64,000 nt of DNA from Enterovibrio gelatinilyticus. GTDB taxonomy: Bacteria; Pseudomonadota; Gammaproteobacteria; Enterobacterales; Vibrionaceae. The stretch lies in the NCBI RefSeq assembly GCF_028683095.1, contig NZ_JAJUBC010000027.1:18091-82090 (forward strand), written 5' to 3'. The position numbers were made by a program, and so were the translations under genes. Positions 25,678-36,709 of the stretch are shown here, in pieces. Below the pieces are notes generated by a model. It searched no databases. It was given only the letters and a program-made list of their open reading frames with translations, and was not told the origin of the DNA. Numbering within the stretch: the stretch's first letter is position 1; each line of letters opens with the position of its first letter.

Positions 25678-26121
25678 AGAATACGTTCCTGTATTTCTTA
25701 TAAATTCCGTTTGCATTGATGCTGCGGAATAAAAATTAACATCCTAGAAACACAGAGTTCAACGATATATTTATTAACATTTAAAGCACTTGACAGACAC
25801 TTGGGCTAACATTTCACCAACAATCAAACATTCATAAAAACAACACAAAAACGAATAATAAGTCGCTAAAACGAATCAAATGGCGCACTAATGCAACTAA
25901 ACATTCATGAGAACGTAAAGCAAAGCCGCTTAATCCCCACACAAAATATGCGTAAAAAACACGCAATACGGTTAACATCACCCTGAACTATAAATGCGAC
26001 TCAGATCTCTAATCAGGGAAATAATATTTAGGGTTGTAATGAGTTTTTTCGGCTCAATGCGGAAATAACGTGCAACAAGACACTAATTTAATTGACATTT
26101 ATAGTGCAGGTTAAGTTTTGG
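25678..26121 (-). other. long upstream region of the porin gene
   Basis: 444 bp of very AT-rich DNA between two minus-strand genes. It likely contains the porin promoter and a long leader, as is common for regulated porins. No specific regulator site or terminator for the upstream gene could be identified. Confidence 0.45.
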
Positions 26122-27993
26122 CTATTTGATGCCCAGCATCCGAAGGCGCTTATAGATAGTGTTACGACTCACACCTGAAATTTCTGCAATTCGGGTAATG
26201 TTGCCTTCCGTTTCGGCATACAACAAAGGGAGGCTTTCGCGCCAGCTAGCAACACGAGGAGTCACTTCTGGCTGTGATGAAAGTGGTATAACGTCATTGC
26301 GAAGGTCGAGGAAGAAATCATCTGGAAGGTGGTGAGTTTGCACTCTCTCATTGTTTGACAGCGCCAAAGCAACACGAAGCGTGTTTACCAACTGTCGAAT
26401 ATTGCCCGGCCAAGGGTGGCGATTAAATAGCGCAAACACTTCATCATCAATTTGCGTACTGATCTCTCCTGCAAGCTCGGGCAGTAATACATTAACAAGA
26501 GCATTTATGTCAGAACGTTCTTTCAAAGCTGGTAGGAAAAGCGTCAATCCATTAATGCGATAGTACAGATCTTCTCTGAATTTTTTCTGCGCGACGGCTT
26601 CTCGTAGCGATTGGTGCGTTGCACATATCACACGAAAATCCACCGAATAACTTTCGGTGCTGCCAAGGGGCGTCACGGCTTTTTCTTGCAGTACTCTAAG
26701 TAATCGAGCTTGCACATGCAGTGGCATATCGCCAATTTCATCCAACATTAAGGTGCCGCCGTCTGCTTGTCGGATATAGCCAATGCTGCCTTTCGTATTC
26801 GCCCCTGTAAAAGCACCTTTCACATAGCCAAATAATTCAGATTCCACCAGATCAGCCGGAATCGCTGCGCAGTTTACCGCCACCAGCTTTTTGTGGGCGC
26901 GACTTGATGAAGCATGGGTTGCTTTAGCAAACACCTCTTTGCCAACCCCTGTTTCACCTTGGATCACCAACGGAATATCACTGTTTACTACACTCTGAGC
27001 TTGCCGAATGGCCTTTTGCATTTTGATGTCGCCAAGGTCCAAATGTTGAAGCTGACGTTCGCTGGGCTTGATAGCCGCCTTTTGAGAGGGAATCGATGAC
27101 CCTGAAATAGGAAACGGTACCGAGAGTGGCGATCGAATTGCGCGGTTGACTGGTCGCTTAATCGTTCCAAACAGGCGGTATTTAGACAACCCAATAAATG
27201 ACAGAGGGTGATGTTCAGGATGTGCCGACAGCTTGAGCGCCGAAATTCCAGTGACTGACCCAATGTCCAAACCCACTAAGGTCTGCCCGACTAACAAATC
27301 CGCTCGCCGATTAGCAGCAATGATGTCGCCAGTTTCATTAAACACTAACAGCCCAGCCCACTGGCTAGCGAGGTTATCACTACTGGTGTTAAAGGTGAGC
27401 ATGTGGCAGTGATGACGGTAAGTAGCGATGATCAGTTGATTCTCAACCGATTGTGTCATCACCTTCACCATGCCTGCGACATGTGATGTCGGCAAATAAG
27501 CGTCCGAAGAAATGTTCAATACACCGACCAAATGCCTATCACTATTGAATATCGGGGCGGCAGATGCGGTCATGTAGCGGTTTGCTATCAAATAATGTTC
27601 ATCTCGCCCCACCGCGACGGCTTCTCCGGTTTGCAAGGCTGTACCCACAGCGTTTGTACCGTTGTATTTTTCTCGCCAGTTCGTTCCTTCGTCAAACAGA
27701 TGTTTCTCCATTTGATTAATAAAACCTGGCCGCCCCCAGCGACTCAGCAAGTTGCCATCATTGTCTGCCAAGAGCACTAAGCTGTTGCTGTTTACCAAAA
27801 TATTTTCGTAAAAAGGTAGGACTTGTTCTTGCGTCGTCGCAATCAGGTCATGAGACCGATCGCGAACATCTCCCCAATCTCCGGTATCGAGTTTCACAAT
27901 TTCAGGCGAGTTTTTTTGTGACAAACCAAATGACTGACAGCGCCGCCATGAAGCTTGGATTATCTCACTATGAGAGTGAGCTTTATCGCTCAT
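26122..27993 (-). CDS. sigma-54-dependent activator, AcoR/GAF type
   Basis: 623 residues from the ATG at 27993 (MSDKAHSHSEIIQASWRRC), chosen because GGTGGGA precedes it and AcoR-type proteins begin this way; an ATG at 28041 has no ribosome site. Residues 50-190 form a GAF-like sensor (NGTNAVGTALQTGEAVAVGRDEHY). An AAA+ domain follows with Walker A GETGVGKE, the sigma-54-contact loop GAFTGA at 393-398, and arginine-finger region. A Fis-type helix-turn-helix closes the protein (ITRIAEISGVSRNTIYKRLR). It activates RNA polymerase-sigma-54 and is divergent from the glpS operon, which carries a -24/-12 promoter, so it very likely controls glycerol uptake. Confidence 0.9.
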   Translation of the reverse strand: MSDKAHSHSEIIQASWRRCQSFGLSQKNSPEIVKLDTGDWGDVRDRSHDLIATTQEQVLPFYENILVNSNSLVLLADNDGNLLSRWGRPGFINQMEKHLFDEGTNWREKYNGTNAVGTALQTGEAVAVGRDEHYLIANRYMTASAAPIFNSDRHLVGVLNISSDAYLPTSHVAGMVKVMTQSVENQLIIATYRHHCHMLTFNTSSDNLASQWAGLLVFNETGDIIAANRRADLLVGQTLVGLDIGSVTGISALKLSAHPEHHPLSFIGLSKYRLFGTIKRPVNRAIRSPLSVPFPISGSSIPSQKAAIKPSERQLQHLDLGDIKMQKAIRQAQSVVNSDIPLVIQGETGVGKEVFAKATHASSSRAHKKLVAVNCAAIPADLVESELFGYVKGAFTGANTKGSIGYIRQADGGTLMLDEIGDMPLHVQARLLRVLQEKAVTPLGSTESYSVDFRVICATHQSLREAVAQKKFREDLYYRINGLTLFLPALKERSDINALVNVLLPELAGEISTQIDDEVFALFNRHPWPGNIRQLVNTLRVALALSNNERVQTHHLPDDFFLDLRNDVIPLSSQPEVTPRVASWRESLPLLYAETEGNITRIAEISGVSRNTIYKRLRMLGIK

Positions 27994-28041
27994 TACAACA
28001 TCCCACCATGCGCATTCGAACATAAAATGAGCGTTAATCAT

Positions 28042-28108
28042 TGTTCACATTTTGTTAACAGTCAACACAATAGGTGACACTTTTTTCATACCACCAATGT
28101 TCACATTT
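28042..28108 (+). promoter_or_regulatory. candidate activator sites upstream of the sigma-54 promoter
   Basis: TGTTCACATTT occurs twice, at 28042-28052 and 28098-28108, 56 bp apart, about 50-110 bp upstream of the -24 element. That is the usual place for enhancer sites of a sigma-54 activator. The first copy continues to TTAACA, giving TGT...ACA symmetry. Confidence 0.5.
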
Positions 28109-28153
28109 CATTTATATGATTATAAATCAACGATATAACATTTCATTAACTAT

Positions 28154-28169
28154 TGGCACGGTTCTAGCG
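28154..28169 (+). promoter_or_regulatory. sigma-54 (-24/-12) promoter of the glp ABC operon
   Basis: TGGCACGGTTCTAGCG matches the consensus TGGCACG-N4-TTGC at all but one position. The invariant GG (28155-28156) and GC (28167-28168) have the obligatory 10-bp spacing. It lies about 95 bp before glpS and next to a divergent sigma-54 activator gene. Confidence 0.82.
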
Positions 28170-28261
28170 TATATCATTCGGAATGTGATGTATGCGCGCG
28201 TTTTCGCAAAGAGAAATTTCACGCTACCACATTGACCCCAACACTGATTCAGGGAGCCTTC

Positions 28262-29341
28262 ATGTCACTTGAACTGAAAAGCGTCACACGAATAAGTAAT
28301 AACGAGGTGTGGCTAGACAATATCGATCTGCGTATCGAACCCGGTTCATTCAACGTCTTGCTCGGCAGAACGTTAGCGGGAAAAACCAGCCTAATGCGAC
28401 TCATGGCGGGATTAGATAAACCCTCTTCTGGCAGCGTCTTGTTCAATGGCCAAGATGTCACTGGCATACCTGTGCGTGAGCGTAACGTTTCTATGGTGTA
28501 CCAACAATTTATCAATTACCCCAACATGACAGTGTATGAAAACATCGCTTCTCCACTGCGCCTAGAAAAACACCCTGAACACATCATCAAAGAGCGCGTG
28601 CAGGAAACCGCCGAAATGTTGCGTATCGAATCTTTCCTCGATCGCCTTCCGCTTGAGCTTTCAGGTGGTCAACAACAGCGAACTGCCATGGCACGCGCCC
28701 TTGTTAAAAGTGCCGATCTCATTTTGTTTGACGAACCTCTCGTGAACCTCGATTACAAACTTCGTGAAGAGCTTCGCCAAGAAATGCGAGAGTTATTTGC
28801 TGAACGCAACACGATTGCCGTGTACGCCACCACAGAGCCCAATGAAGCGCTCGCATTGGGCGGAAACGTTTTGCTCATTCATGAAGGCAAGGTGATCCAG
28901 TCCGGCCCTACCGCGGAGGTATATCACCATCCCGCTTCTGTCACATGCGCAGATCTGTTCGGCGAGCCGCCAATCAACCTGATCAATGGCAGTGTTGGCG
29001 CTGGCAATGTGTCGTTCAATGAAACGATTCACTTTCCCCTCAATACCGATCTGGGAGAACTCAGTGACGGACAGTACCAATTTGGTATCCGCCCTAACCA
29101 TTTGAGTTTGGTCCCACATAACGACGACGACCTTGAGCTGTCTGTTGACGTTGAACTGGCTGAGATCAGCGGCAGCGAAACCTTCCTGCACGTACGAAAC
29201 CGCGATATCAACATGGTTCTGCACTTACCTGGTGTTCACGATTACCCCGTCGATGCACGCATCAGCATCTATGTGCCTACACACAAACTGTATGTGTTCG
29301 ACCAGTCAAAGCAGCTAATTCAATCTGCACGCCGTTTGTGA
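28262..29341 (+). CDS. glpS: glycerol ABC transporter ATPase GlpS
   Basis: 359 residues from the ATG at 28262 with GGGAG upstream (the in-frame GTG/ATG region from 28232 is not needed). Walker A is GRTLAGKTS (about 37-45), Q-loop YQQFINYPNM, signature LSGGQQQR, Walker B LILFDEPLVNLD. A C-terminal regulatory OB-type domain (about 240-359, GIRPNHLSL) marks the MalK/UgpC subfamily. The H-loop position reads YATTEPNEAL, with Thr-Glu in place of the usual His. With the next five genes it matches the GlpSTPQUV glycerol importer described in rhizobia. The His replacement, paired with a normal signature motif, suggests asymmetric ATP sites with GlpT. Confidence 0.87.
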   Translation: MSLELKSVTRISNNEVWLDNIDLRIEPGSFNVLLGRTLAGKTSLMRLMAGLDKPSSGSVLFNGQDVTGIPVRERNVSMVYQQFINYPNMTVYENIASPLRLEKHPEHIIKERVQETAEMLRIESFLDRLPLELSGGQQQRTAMARALVKSADLILFDEPLVNLDYKLREELRQEMRELFAERNTIAVYATTEPNEALALGGNVLLIHEGKVIQSGPTAEVYHHPASVTCADLFGEPPINLINGSVGAGNVSFNETIHFPLNTDLGELSDGQYQFGIRPNHLSLVPHNDDDLELSVDVELAEISGSETFLHVRNRDINMVLHLPGVHDYPVDARISIYVPTHKLYVFDQSKQLIQSARRL

Positions 29342-29351
29342 GGAGATAAGC

Positions 29352-30477
29352 ATGGCAGAAATAATTCTCGATTCATTAGCGCATTCTTACTCGTCCTCTC
29401 CGCAAGGTCGCAACGACTACGCCATTAGAAAAATGACCCATACATGGCGAGATGGCGGTGCCTATGCCCTGCTTGGGCCTTCTGGCTGTGGCAAGAGCAC
29501 CATGCTGAACATCATTTCAGGGTTATTGACCCCCTCGGAAGGGAAGGTGGTTTTCGACCACCAAGACGTCAGCCAGCTAGCGCCGCAAGAAAGAAACATC
29601 GCACAGGTTTTTCAGTTTCCTGTGGTGTACGACACCATGACCGTTTATGACAACCTTGCCTTTCCATTACGGAATATGAAAACGCCTGAAGCCAAAGTGC
29701 GCTCTCGCGTGAGCGATGTGGCTGAGTTGCTTGAACTCACTCCTGTACTCGACAAACGTGCTAGCAACCTTACCGCTGATGAAAAGCAAAAAGTGTCCAT
29801 GGGACGAGGACTCGTACGTGAAGATGTTTCCGCGATCTTGTTCGATGAACCGCTGACGGTGATTGACCCCCATCTCAAATGGAAACTGCGCCGTAAGCTG
29901 AGGCAGATTCACGAACAGTTTCACATCACCATGATTTACGTGACCCACGACCAACTGGAAGCCGCCACGTTCGCGGAAGAGATCGCCGTGATGTACGACG
30001 GTGTCATTGTGCAGTTTGGTACACCACGCGAATTGTTTGAGTCACCCAATCACACTTTCGTTGGATTCTTTATTGGCAGTCCAGGCATGAACCTGTTGCC
30101 CGTACAAAGAACTCCCGACGGCAATGTCAGCTTTGAAGATATAGAGCTGTTGTTAACTGACGAACAGCGCAATGTCTTGGCCCAAACCGATAGCAGCAAT
30201 ATCAAAGTGGGCATTCGGCCCGAATTCGTTCACCTGTGGCAGGAAAAGCGAGACGACGCGTGGCAAGTCCCCGTGGAGTTCGTTGAAGACCTCGGCACGT
30301 ATAAAATCGTTACCGTTCGCTTTGGCAAACAATTGTTAAAACTGCGCATTGCAGAAGAAGCGCCTGTTCCGGCTGACCACGCCCATATCAGCTTTCCCGC
30401 TCAATGGTTAAAGCTATACATCGACGAATTTTTGGCCGGTGAACCGCAACAATCAGAGATGGAAACGGGAGAGCAGG

Positions 30478-30488
<11 letters not shown>
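29352..30488 (+). CDS. glpT: glycerol ABC transporter ATPase GlpT
   Basis: 378 residues. Walker [10 protein letters not shown] is canonical, Walker B ILFDEPLTVIDPHLK and H-loop YVTHDQLEA are intact, but the ABC signature is degenerate: NLTADEKQKVSMGRGLV where LSGGQ-type motifs normally stand. GlpS has the opposite pattern (good signature, altered H-loop), so the heterodimer should have one full and one weakened ATP site. A C-terminal regulatory domain (about 235-370) carries GIRPEFVHL. Its 3' end overlaps the start of glpP by 11 bp. Confidence 0.86.
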
Positions 30489-31347
<859 letters not shown>

Positions 31348-31350
31348 GTC

Positions 31351-32148
31351 ATGAATAAAAAATCGATTGGCCTTTCTGCCTATATCCTATTTTTGATGTT
31401 GCCTATCTATTGGCTACTGATGATGTCATTCAAGACCAACGAGGAAATCCTCGGAGGGCTGACTTTCTGGCCTCAATCATTCACCTTAGAAAATTACATC
31501 ATCATTTTTACTGATCCAAGCTGGTACAACGGTTATCTCAACTCGCTGACCTACGTGACCATTAATACCTTGCTGTCGTTGTCGGTAGCCTTGCCCGCGG
31601 CATACGCGTTTTCTCGCTACCGTTTCATTGGCGACAAGCACCTGTTCTTCTGGCTACTCACCAACAGAATGGCGCCACCAGCCGTGTTTTTGCTGCCGTT
31701 CTTCCAGCTTTATAGCTCTGTAGGCTTATTTGATACCCACATTGCGGTAGCACTTGCACATTGTTTGTTCAACGTGCCGCTCGCTGTCTGGATATTAGAA
31801 GGCTTTATCTCTGGGGTTCCCAAAGAGATAGACGAAACAGCTTACATAGACGGCTACAGCTTTCCGCGGTTCTTTGTGCGAATTTTCATTCCCATGATCC
31901 GCTCAGGCATTGGTGTCACAGCCTTCTTTTGTTTCATGTTCAGCTGGGTCGAGCTCTTACTCGCGCGCACATTGACCTCAGTGAACGCCAAACCGATTGT
32001 CGCCACCATGACCCGTACGGTGAGTGCATCTGGTATTGACTGGGGTGTACTGGCAGCGGCAGGGGTGCTCACCATCGTACCCGGATTATTGGTGATTTGG
32101 TTCGTTCGTAACCACGTCGCTAAAGGTTTTGCACTAGGACGCGTTTAA
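31351..32148 (+). CDS. glpQ: glycerol ABC transporter permease GlpQ
   Basis: 265 residues, MalG-type permease with an AGGAGG ribosome site. The N-terminus YILFLMLPIYWLLMMSFKTNEE and the EAA loop EIDETAYIDGYSFPRFFVRI (about 150-170) are typical. It pairs with GlpP to form the membrane channel. It sits 11 bp upstream of the small DUF2160 gene. Confidence 0.87.
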   Translation: MNKKSIGLSAYILFLMLPIYWLLMMSFKTNEEILGGLTFWPQSFTLENYIIIFTDPSWYNGYLNSLTYVTINTLLSLSVALPAAYAFSRYRFIGDKHLFFWLLTNRMAPPAVFLLPFFQLYSSVGLFDTHIAVALAHCLFNVPLAVWILEGFISGVPKEIDETAYIDGYSFPRFFVRIFIPMIRSGIGVTAFFCFMFSWVELLLARTLTSVNAKPIVATMTRTVSASGIDWGVLAAAGVLTIVPGLLVIWFVRNHVAKGFALGRV

Positions 32149-32159
32149 GGAGAAATACG

Positions 32160-32432
32160 ATGAGTTGGATGGCCTGGACACTCCCAAGTGCTCTGTTTTT
32201 TATCACCATTGGCTGCATGTTGACAGCCATGACCGTATTCGAAGTACTTCGGCCTTGTGTGGAAAGGAAAGGATTTTTGCCTATCCGCACAACCCGGGGT
32301 GATCGACTATTTATAGGCCTGCTTGGCAGTGCCTATATCCACCTTCTCTTCATCGGAATGACGGACCTTCCCATTTGGTATCCCTTTGGGATTGCCATTG
32401 TATGGCTAGTCACCGTTCTTCGTTGGGGTTAG
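32160..32432 (+). CDS. glpU: small membrane protein of glycerol ABC operon (DUF2160, GlpU)
   Basis: 90 residues with two to three hydrophobic segments (WTLPSALFFITIGCMLTAM, FIGLLGSAYIHLLFIG, PFGIAIVWLVTVLRWG). It has a strong AAGGAG ribosome site. DUF2160 proteins are found almost only between permease and binding-protein genes of glycerol-type ABC operons; their role is unknown, perhaps an accessory membrane subunit. Confidence 0.85.
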   Translation: MSWMAWTLPSALFFITIGCMLTAMTVFEVLRPCVERKGFLPIRTTRGDRLFIGLLGSAYIHLLFIGMTDLPIWYPFGIAIVWLVTVLRWG

Positions 32433-32456
32433 GGAAAACGACAAAGGAGCGAAACT

Positions 32457-34190
32457 ATGAAGCAATTGCCTGCTGTAACCAAATGGACGCCTCTTGGGTT
32501 CATGATCGGGTTGTTACTGGCACCGGCGGTACACGCCGATCAGTACAGCGACGCAGCATCGAAGTGGGTGAATGATGAATTTACCCCTTCAACGCTTAAC
32601 AAAGATGAACAGCTAAAGGAAATGGCGTGGTTCACCAACGCTGCCAAACCTTTCCGCGGTATGGAAATCAAGGTCGTATCCGAAACCATCACCACCCATG
32701 AATACGAATCGAAAGTGCTTGCAAAGGCCTTCGAAGAACTCACGGGGATCAAGGTGACACACGACTTGATCCAAGAAGGTGATGTGGTCGAAAAACTGCA
32801 AACCGAGATGCAATCAAACCGCAGTATCTATGATGCATACATCAATGATTCTGATTTGATTGGTACTCACTTTCGCTATGGGAAAGTTTTTCCTATCAGT
32901 GACTACATCGAAAGTGAAGGTAAAGACATCACATTACCAACACTCGACCTTGATGACTTTATTGGCCTTAGTTTTACCACAGGTCCAGATGGGAAAATCT
33001 ACCAACTGCCGGATCAACAATTTGCCAATCTCTATTGGTTCCGCGCTGACTGGTTTGCCCGCGACGATCTCAAAGCCAAATTCAAAGGCATTTATGGCTA
33101 TGAGCTCGGTGTTCCTGTCAACTGGTCTGCCTATGAAGACATCGCTGAGTTCTTTTCGGTTCACGTAAAAGAAATCGACGGCGAACGTGTTTATGGCCAC
33201 ATGGATTACGGTAAAAAAGACCCCTCTTTGGGATGGCGTTTTACTGATGCATGGTTCTCCATGGCAGGCGCGGGTGACAAAGGTATCCCTAACGGTGTTC
33301 CTGTCGATGAATGGGGCATTCGTGTAGACGGTTGTTCCCCTGTGGGTTCGAGTGTCGAGCGTGGCGGTGCTACCAATGGCCCAGCTGCGGTGTTCGCAAC
33401 CACCAAATACGTCGATTGGCTACGTGACTTTGCACCACCAGAAGCGCAAGGCATGACCTTCTCAGAAGCGGGCCCAGTTCCCGCTCAGGGATCGATTGCT
33501 CAACAAATCTTCTGGTATACCGCGTTTACGGCTGACATGACCAAACCCGGCTTGGCTGTTGTTAACACTGATGGTACGCCGAAGTGGCGAATGGCACCTT
33601 CACCTCGCGGTCCATACTGGGAAGATGGCATGAAACTGGGTTACCAAGACACTGGCTCTTGGACGCTCATGCAGTCTACTGAACCAAAACGTCGTATGGC
33701 AGCATGGCTATATGCGCAGTTTACAGTGGCTAAAACTGTTTCACTGAAAAAGACGCTCGTGGGTTTAACGCCAATTCGTGAGTCTGATATTAACTCGCAA
33801 GCCATGACCGATGTTGCTCCGAAACTCGGTGGTCTGGTCGAATTCTATCGAAGCCCAGCACGTGTTCAGTGGACGCCAACAGGTACTAACGTCCCTGATT
33901 ATCCAAAACTGGCACAGCTTTGGTGGCAATTCATTGCAGAAGCCGCGAACGGCGAAAAAACACCGCAAGAAGCACTTAACGGCTTAGCCGCGGCGCAAGA
34001 TAAAGTGTTACGTCGTCTTGAGCGTGCCAACGTTCAAGGTGAATGTGGACCTAAACTCAACAAACCTCGCGATGCTGACTATTGGCTAAACCTTCCCGGC
34101 GCACCAAAAGCGAAGCTGCAAAATGAGAAGCCCAAAGGGCAAACCATCAATTATGATGCTTTGCTTGAGGAATGGAAATCCGCCATGTAA
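32457..34190 (+). CDS. glpV: glycerol ABC transporter substrate-binding protein GlpV
   Basis: 577 residues, unusually long for a binding protein but normal for this family. Sec signal peptide MKQLPAVTKWTPLGFMIGLL...AVHA is cleaved before Asp28. The mature protein has family 1 binding-protein features (AFEELTGIKVTHDLIQEGDVVEKLQTEMQ compared in segments; GPDGKIYQLPDQ; RGPYWEDGMKLGYQD). It delivers glycerol or a related polyol to GlpPQ in the periplasm. It has an AAAGGAG ribosome site and is the last gene, followed by a strong terminator. Enzymes of glycerol breakdown are not in this window. Confidence 0.87.
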   Translation: MKQLPAVTKWTPLGFMIGLLLAPAVHADQYSDAASKWVNDEFTPSTLNKDEQLKEMAWFTNAAKPFRGMEIKVVSETITTHEYESKVLAKAFEELTGIKVTHDLIQEGDVVEKLQTEMQSNRSIYDAYINDSDLIGTHFRYGKVFPISDYIESEGKDITLPTLDLDDFIGLSFTTGPDGKIYQLPDQQFANLYWFRADWFARDDLKAKFKGIYGYELGVPVNWSAYEDIAEFFSVHVKEIDGERVYGHMDYGKKDPSLGWRFTDAWFSMAGAGDKGIPNGVPVDEWGIRVDGCSPVGSSVERGGATNGPAAVFATTKYVDWLRDFAPPEAQGMTFSEAGPVPAQGSIAQQIFWYTAFTADMTKPGLAVVNTDGTPKWRMAPSPRGPYWEDGMKLGYQDTGSWTLMQSTEPKRRMAAWLYAQFTVAKTVSLKKTLVGLTPIRESDINSQAMTDVAPKLGGLVEFYRSPARVQWTPTGTNVPDYPKLAQLWWQFIAEAANGEKTPQEALNGLAAAQDKVLRRLERANVQGECGPKLNKPRDADYWLNLPGAPKAKLQNEKPKGQTINYDALLEEWKSAM

Positions 34191-34270
34191 TGGCGCTGAT
34201 CCACATGACACTCACATACTGGTTTAACGTTTAATATCCTAAATTAAGCAGACAGCCACGTGAAAACAAA

Positions 34271-34302
34271 AACGCCTGCAGGATTTTTGCAGGCGTTTTT
34301 TT
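34271..34302. terminator. bidirectional terminator between glpV and the hybrid kinase
   Basis: AACGCCTGCA (34271-34280) and TGCAGGCGTT (34288-34297) form a 10-bp stem, with a T-run to the right (to 34302) and an A-run to the left (AAAACAAAAA), so it can terminate both convergent units. Confidence 0.9.
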
Positions 34303-34317
34303 ATGCGTTTTGTTCAC

Positions 34318-36639
34318 TTAATTGGTCTGGGCTTGCTCTTGCTCCGACCCTGGCATGTGAAGCTTTATCATGCGCTCTAGGTCAATTTTTCTAACCGGTT
34401 TCGCAATATAGTCATCCATACCCGCCCTTAAGCAAGCCTCTCTATCTTGTGAGGTTGCATTGGCGGTGAGTGCAACAATGGGTGTCTGAGGCGCGTATCC
34501 ATGCTCTCGAAGCAACCTTGAGGCTTGATACCCATCCATGATAGGCATTTGGCAATCCATGAAGATCAAATCAAAGCTCTCTTGTTGGCAAAGCTCTATC
34601 GCGACCTTGCCGTTTTCTGCTAACACGACCTCGACACCAAGGCGCGTGAGCATCGCCTGTACGACACGTTGATTGACCATGGTATCTTCCACTACCAAAA
34701 CTCGCCCTTGGTAGGAGTCAGACACTTCGACTTCCCTCGTTGCTTGGGTTTGTTCAGTGACTTCTCCCGTTAGCGAAATGACGCCCAGTTGCGTTTGCTG
34801 GCCTCGCAAAATACGCGCTAACACATTTTTGAGGTCGTTAAACTTATAAGGCCGAGACAAGTAGCCCTCGATGCGAAAATTATCGAGTTTCACACTATCA
34901 TGCATATCTGGCGCGGCCGTGATCATCATAAGACTTGGACAGCGCTGCCCAAAGCGATTTCTCAGCCTAGAAGCAATCGAAAAACCATCTACGTTTGGCA
35001 TCAATTTATCGAGAATCACGACTTTGAACGGTTTCCCAGAGTCCATCCGCTCTGCAATCATCTCTTCTGTATCTTCTGGTCGCAGGCAACAAGACACCTG
35101 ACATCCCATACTGCCCAGTTGCGCGCTGGTAATACGCATATTTAATCGACTATCGTCCACCAGCAACATCGCTGCATCGGCAAATAACAGTGAGTCGAAC
35201 GGTGCACCTTCCGGTACTTGCGCTCTCTCAAAAGTCACATTGAAAAAGAAACGACTGCCTTCATTTTCCGTACTTTCAAGCTGTAACCGTCCCCCCATCA
35301 ACTCGACAATCTGACTAGAAATCGCCAGCCCAAGTCCTGTGCCGCCAAAATTACGGCTCATGCTCCCATCCGCCTGTTCAAACTTCTCAAAGATCTTGTC
35401 TTGCTTGCTCCCTGGTATGCCAATTCCTGTATCACGAACCTCAAATAGCACAGTAACTTGTTGGTCTTTGCTTTCTACCTGTCGAATACCGACATGAACA
35501 CTGCCATGTTCCGTAAACTTCACGGCATTGCCCACCAAGTTAATCATCACCTGACGCAATCTCACCGCATCACCCATCAAGAGTGGCGCTAGGCTTTCAT
35601 CCACATGGCATTCAAACGCAAGATCTTTTTCTTTCGTTCTTAATCGAAATAGATGCTCTATGTCGCGGTTAAGCTCAAGCAAGTTAAGCTCCAAGACTTC
35701 CAAGTCAAACTTACCCGCTTCGATTTTCGAAAAATCCAAAATATCATTAATGATATCCAGTAAAGACAATGACGACGTTTCAAGCATATCGATGAACTCT
35801 TGCTGCTCATCATTCAGTGGCGTACCTTTAAGCAGTGAGGACATACCAATAATGCCGTTCATCGGTGTCCGTATTTCATGGCTCATGTTTGCCAGAAATT
35901 CACTTTTCTTTAGATTTGCGTCTTCTGCCGTTTCTTTGGATTGATGAAGCTCAGCATTATACTCACGCATTTTTTCAACGGTTTTATTGTATTGGGTGTA
36001 CAAGGTCACCAACTCCTCACCCATTCTACTTTTGGGGGGTTCTATTTCCTTGGGTAGGTTATCAGCATCAAACTTCGTCACACCTTGAGAAATCCAGATC
36101 AATGGCCGAACCACGTCGATATAAACAATGAAAAAGACGAGACCTCCCAGTACCAATATCGCGCCACCTAAAAACAGAAGCAGCATGACAAAACGCTCAG
36201 TCAGCGCGTTATAAACTTGCTGCAAGCTCACTTCGATCTGCACAGTGCCTAGGCTATATTTATTGCCGAATTGCTGATGGACCATTGGCCATTGATACGA
36301 AATTTTCGGTTCTGGCGGGCTTTTCCCCGCTTCCGCTAGCACACGGTCAGAATCAAAAACACGAACATATGAGATATCGGGGTGCTGAAAAATCCCTTTA
36401 ACGATCACTCCAACTTGCTCGAGATCTTCTTGCCAAACACTATTTGAGATACTCGATAAATCGGTGTCATGGATCAGCAACGCATTCTGACGGAGTTGCT
36501 CAGAGCGCGCTTGATAGTCAAGAAATAGAGCAAACGCAGCGACCAAAAATGCCAACAGACTACACACGAATAGCACCCTGCTCACCAACCTGGCGGCCAT
36601 ACTCGAAGGGTGAGGGAGATTCTCTTTTTGATTCAACAT
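34318..36639 (-). CDS. hybrid sensor histidine kinase with two receiver domains
   Basis: 773 residues. A membrane helix at about 20-42 and another at about 155-178 bracket a periplasmic sensor of about 110 residues. A HAMP-like linker follows, then HisKA with the phospho-accepting His254 ([11 protein letters not shown]), HATPase with [15 protein letters not shown] and GGTGLGLAI boxes, and two receiver domains with Asp544 ([12 protein letters not shown]) and Asp695 ([11 protein letters not shown]). There is no Hpt domain, so the phosphorelay must use a separate Hpt protein. It is divergent from a periplasmic binding-protein gene and a PilZ gene, which could supply its ligand partner and output. 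Confidence 0.92.
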   Translation of the reverse strand: MLNQKENLPHPSSMAARLVSRVLFVCSLLAFLVAAFALFLDYQARSEQLRQNALLIHDTDLSSISNSVWQEDLEQVGVIVKGIFQHPDISYVRVFDSDRVLAEAGKSPPEPKISYQWPMVHQQFGNKYSLGTVQIEVSLQQVYNALTERFVMLLLFLGGAILVLGGLVFFIVYIDVVRPLIWISQGVTKFDADNLPKEIEPPKSRMGEELVTLYTQYNKTVEKMREYNAELHQSKETAEDANLKKSEFLANMSHEIRTPMNGIIGMSSLLKGTPLNDEQQEFIDMLETSSLSLLDIINDILDFSKIEAGKFDLEVLELNLLELNRDIEHLFRLRTKEKDLAFECHVDESLAPLLMGDAVRLRQVMINLVGNAVKFTEHGSVHVGIRQVESKDQQVTVLFEVRDTGIGIPGSKQDKIFEKFEQADGSMSRNFGGTGLGLAISSQIVELMGGRLQLESTENEGSRFFFNVTFERAQVPEGAPFDSLLFADAAMLLVDDSRLNMRITSAQLGSMGCQVSCCLRPEDTEEMIAERMDSGKPFKVVILDKLMPNVDGFSIASRLRNRFGQRCPSLMMITAAPDMHDSVKLDNFRIEGYLSRPYKFNDLKNVLARILRGQQTQLGVISLTGEVTEQTQATREVEVSDSYQGRVLVVEDTMVNQRVVQAMLTRLGVEVVLAENGKVAIELCQQESFDLIFMDCQMPIMDGYQASRLLREHGYAPQTPIVALTANATSQDREACLRAGMDDYIAKPVRKIDLERMIKLHMPGSEQEQAQTN

Positions 36640-36709
36640 AGACTAGGCTTATGGATGTCCCGATAAAGAAGCAGCTATCTCTAATAGTAGCCAAAAGTCT
36701 CAAACTTGG